Assembly (NCBI GenBank): GCA_019242065.1
Contig: JAFAWJ010000667.1
Location: 1-5,552, forward strand
Reading direction: 5' to 3'
DNA length: 5,552 nucleotides
Source: Chloroflexota bacterium
GTDB taxonomy: Bacteria > Chloroflexota > UBA6077 > CF-72
The translations under genes were made by a program, and so were the position numbers. The notes under the pieces were generated by a model. It was given only the letters and a program-made list of their open reading frames with translations, did not search any database and was not told the origin of the DNA. Below, in pieces: positions 4,512 through 5,552 of this stretch; positions within the stretch are counted from its first letter, which is position 1, and the number at the start of each line of letters is the position of its first letter.

Positions 4512-5552
4512 ATGGCGACAGATCCCCTCACACGAATTCGGGTCAGCCCGCTCGGCGGCGTCGGCGAAGTGGGCAAGAATTCGACCCTGATCGGGTTCGG
4601 CGACGACCTCATCCTGGTCGATGCAGGCGTCAAATTCCCGGAGACCGAGCTCCACGGCGTCGATCTCGTCGTGTGTGACTACGGCTATGTGGCTGAGCGT
4701 CTCGACGATCTCGTCGGCATCGTCTTCACCCACGGGCACGAGGACCACATCGGCGGGCTGCCGTACCTCATCATGCAGCTCGACCCGCACGACCCCATCC
4801 CGATCTACGGCACGCCACTGACGCTTGGCCTGATTTCCGTCAAGCTGAAGGAGCACGGCATGCTCGGTCGAGTCATCCAGTACGCCATCCGCGAAGGTCA
4901 ACGTGCCGAGCTGGGACCCTTCGAGGTCGAACCGGTCGCGGTTAATCACAGCATTCCGGATGCCGTCGGCTTGATCATCCGCACGCCCGCCGGCACGGTA
5001 TTTCACACCGGCGACTTCAAGTTCGACCCGACGCCCGTCGAAGGCCGCACCACGGACAACGATCGACTTCGTCACCTGGGTGATGAGGGCGTGCTGGTAC
5101 TCCTCAGCGACTGCGTGCGGGTCGAGCAAGGTGGCTGGACCCCATCAGAATCAGGCGTCCGCGATGCCCTCGAGCAGCTCATTGGCAAAGCGCCTGGCCG
5201 CGTGCTCGTCACCACGTTCGCGTCCAATATCGGCCGCCTGCGTGAGGTCGTTCGCTCGGCGCACAAGCTCGGCCGCAAGACCGCCGTCGTCGGTCGCAGC
5301 ATGGAAGAAAACCTTCGCGTGGCGCGCGAGCTGGGCTTCATGGACATTCCCGAAGGCAGCCTCCTGGAGCTGCGCGAGATCAACGAGCTGGCGCCGGAAC
5401 AGGTGGTGCTTCTGTCGACCGGCAGTCAAGGCGAGCCGACCAGTGTGCTCAGCCGCATCGCTCGGGGCGACCATCCGCTGGTCAAGATACAGCCGAATGA
5501 CACGGTGATCTTCAGCGCGAGCCCGGTGCCAGGCAACGAGGAGTCCGTCGCG
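4512..5552 (+). CDS. rnj: Ribonuclease J (3' truncated by window)
   Basis: The first 347 residues of an enzyme usually about 550 long are present; the frame is still open at the last base. RNase J is a zinc-dependent cytosolic endonuclease and 5'-3' exonuclease for mRNA decay and rRNA maturation. It has the metallo-beta-lactamase opening VSPLGGVGEVGKN (11-23) and the metal motif HGHEDH (74-79). NHSIPD (His146) and HTGDFKFD (Asp168) supply further ligands. The beta-CASP domain follows, with TTFASNIGRL (234-243), GRSMEENL (261-268), STGSQGEP (302-309) and FSASPVPGNE (334-343). The last His ligand and the C-terminal dimerisation domain lie outside the window. One oddity is SDCVRVE (199-205), where the family usually reads SDSTNAE or similar. 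ATG 4512 is the only ATG/GTG/TTG I find in frame near the family's N-terminus. No Shine-Dalgarno is seen. The gene is divergent from nrdR. The antisense strand also carries a long open frame, which is a shadow. Confidence 0.96.
   Translation, partial: MATDPLTRIRVSPLGGVGEVGKNSTLIGFGDDLILVDAGVKFPETELHGVDLVVCDYGYVAERLDDLVGIVFTHGHEDHIGGLPYLIMQLDPHDPIPIYGTPLTLGLISVKLKEHGMLGRVIQYAIREGQRAELGPFEVEPVAVNHSIPDAVGLIIRTPAGTVFHTGDFKFDPTPVEGRTTDNDRLRHLGDEGVLVLLSDCVRVEQGGWTPSESGVRDALEQLIGKAPGRVLVTTFASNIGRLREVVRSAHKLGRKTAVVGRSMEENLRVARELGFMDIPEGSLLELREINELAPEQVVLLSTGSQGEPTSVLSRIARGDHPLVKIQPNDTVIFSASPVPGNEESVA

Noticed and set aside
4347..5129. 260-residue open frame on the minus strand across the start of rnj
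   Set aside because: It lies antisense to a gene with unmistakable RNase J motifs. Its Asp/Val/Glu-rich sequence has no family resemblance and is typical of a GC-rich shadow frame.

Overview
The window is GC-rich, densely packed bacterial chromosome. The gene set points to a Gram-positive-related (terrabacterial) lineage, and a member of the Chloroflexota is my best guess. The reasons are an RNase J, an NrdR next to a mycobacterial-type dCTP deaminase, and a DUF2085/DUF1461 membrane-protein pair, with GTG starts and few Shine-Dalgarno sites. This placement is inference from gene content; no rRNA or other strong marker is present. I see no mobile element, CRISPR array, tRNA or rRNA.

Left part (1-1776, plus strand): three overlapping reading frames form a short operon. 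The first is the C-terminal end of an unrecognised protein with a low-complexity tail. It overlaps by 11 nt a DUF2085 polytopic membrane protein, the only gene here with a clear, well-placed Shine-Dalgarno. That gene overlaps (GTGA) a DUF1461/TIGR01906 membrane protein carrying both conserved histidines of the lipoprotein intramolecular transacylase (Lit) family. This is an envelope-related block. A 196-nt gap (1777-1972) separates it from genes converging from the right.

Middle (1973-4230, minus strand, read right to left): nrdR, dcd and a CPBP-family intramembrane protease form a second compact operon. NrdR (ribonucleotide reductase repressor) has an unusual disordered C-terminal tail of about 120 residues, and its stop overlaps the dcd start in a GTGA. 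Dcd has the signature of the bifunctional dCTP deaminase/dUTPase, which makes dUMP directly from dCTP. The first two genes therefore control dNTP supply: one represses reductase genes and the other feeds the dTMP route. The CPBP protease follows after 33 nt and has no obvious link to nucleotide metabolism.

Right part (4231-5552): a 281-nt divergent intergenic region separates nrdR from a plus-strand RNase J gene that runs off the window end (347 residues visible). It holds a candidate -10 box placed so that the nrdR transcript could be leaderless, a perfect GC palindrome just upstream of it, a candidate -10 box very close to the RNase J start, and a strong Shine-Dalgarno in front of a small overlapping frame.

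Nothing here is clearly a new multi-gene system. The points most worth a second look are the Lit-like protein, the tailed NrdR coupled to dcd, and the divergent nrdR/rnj control region.
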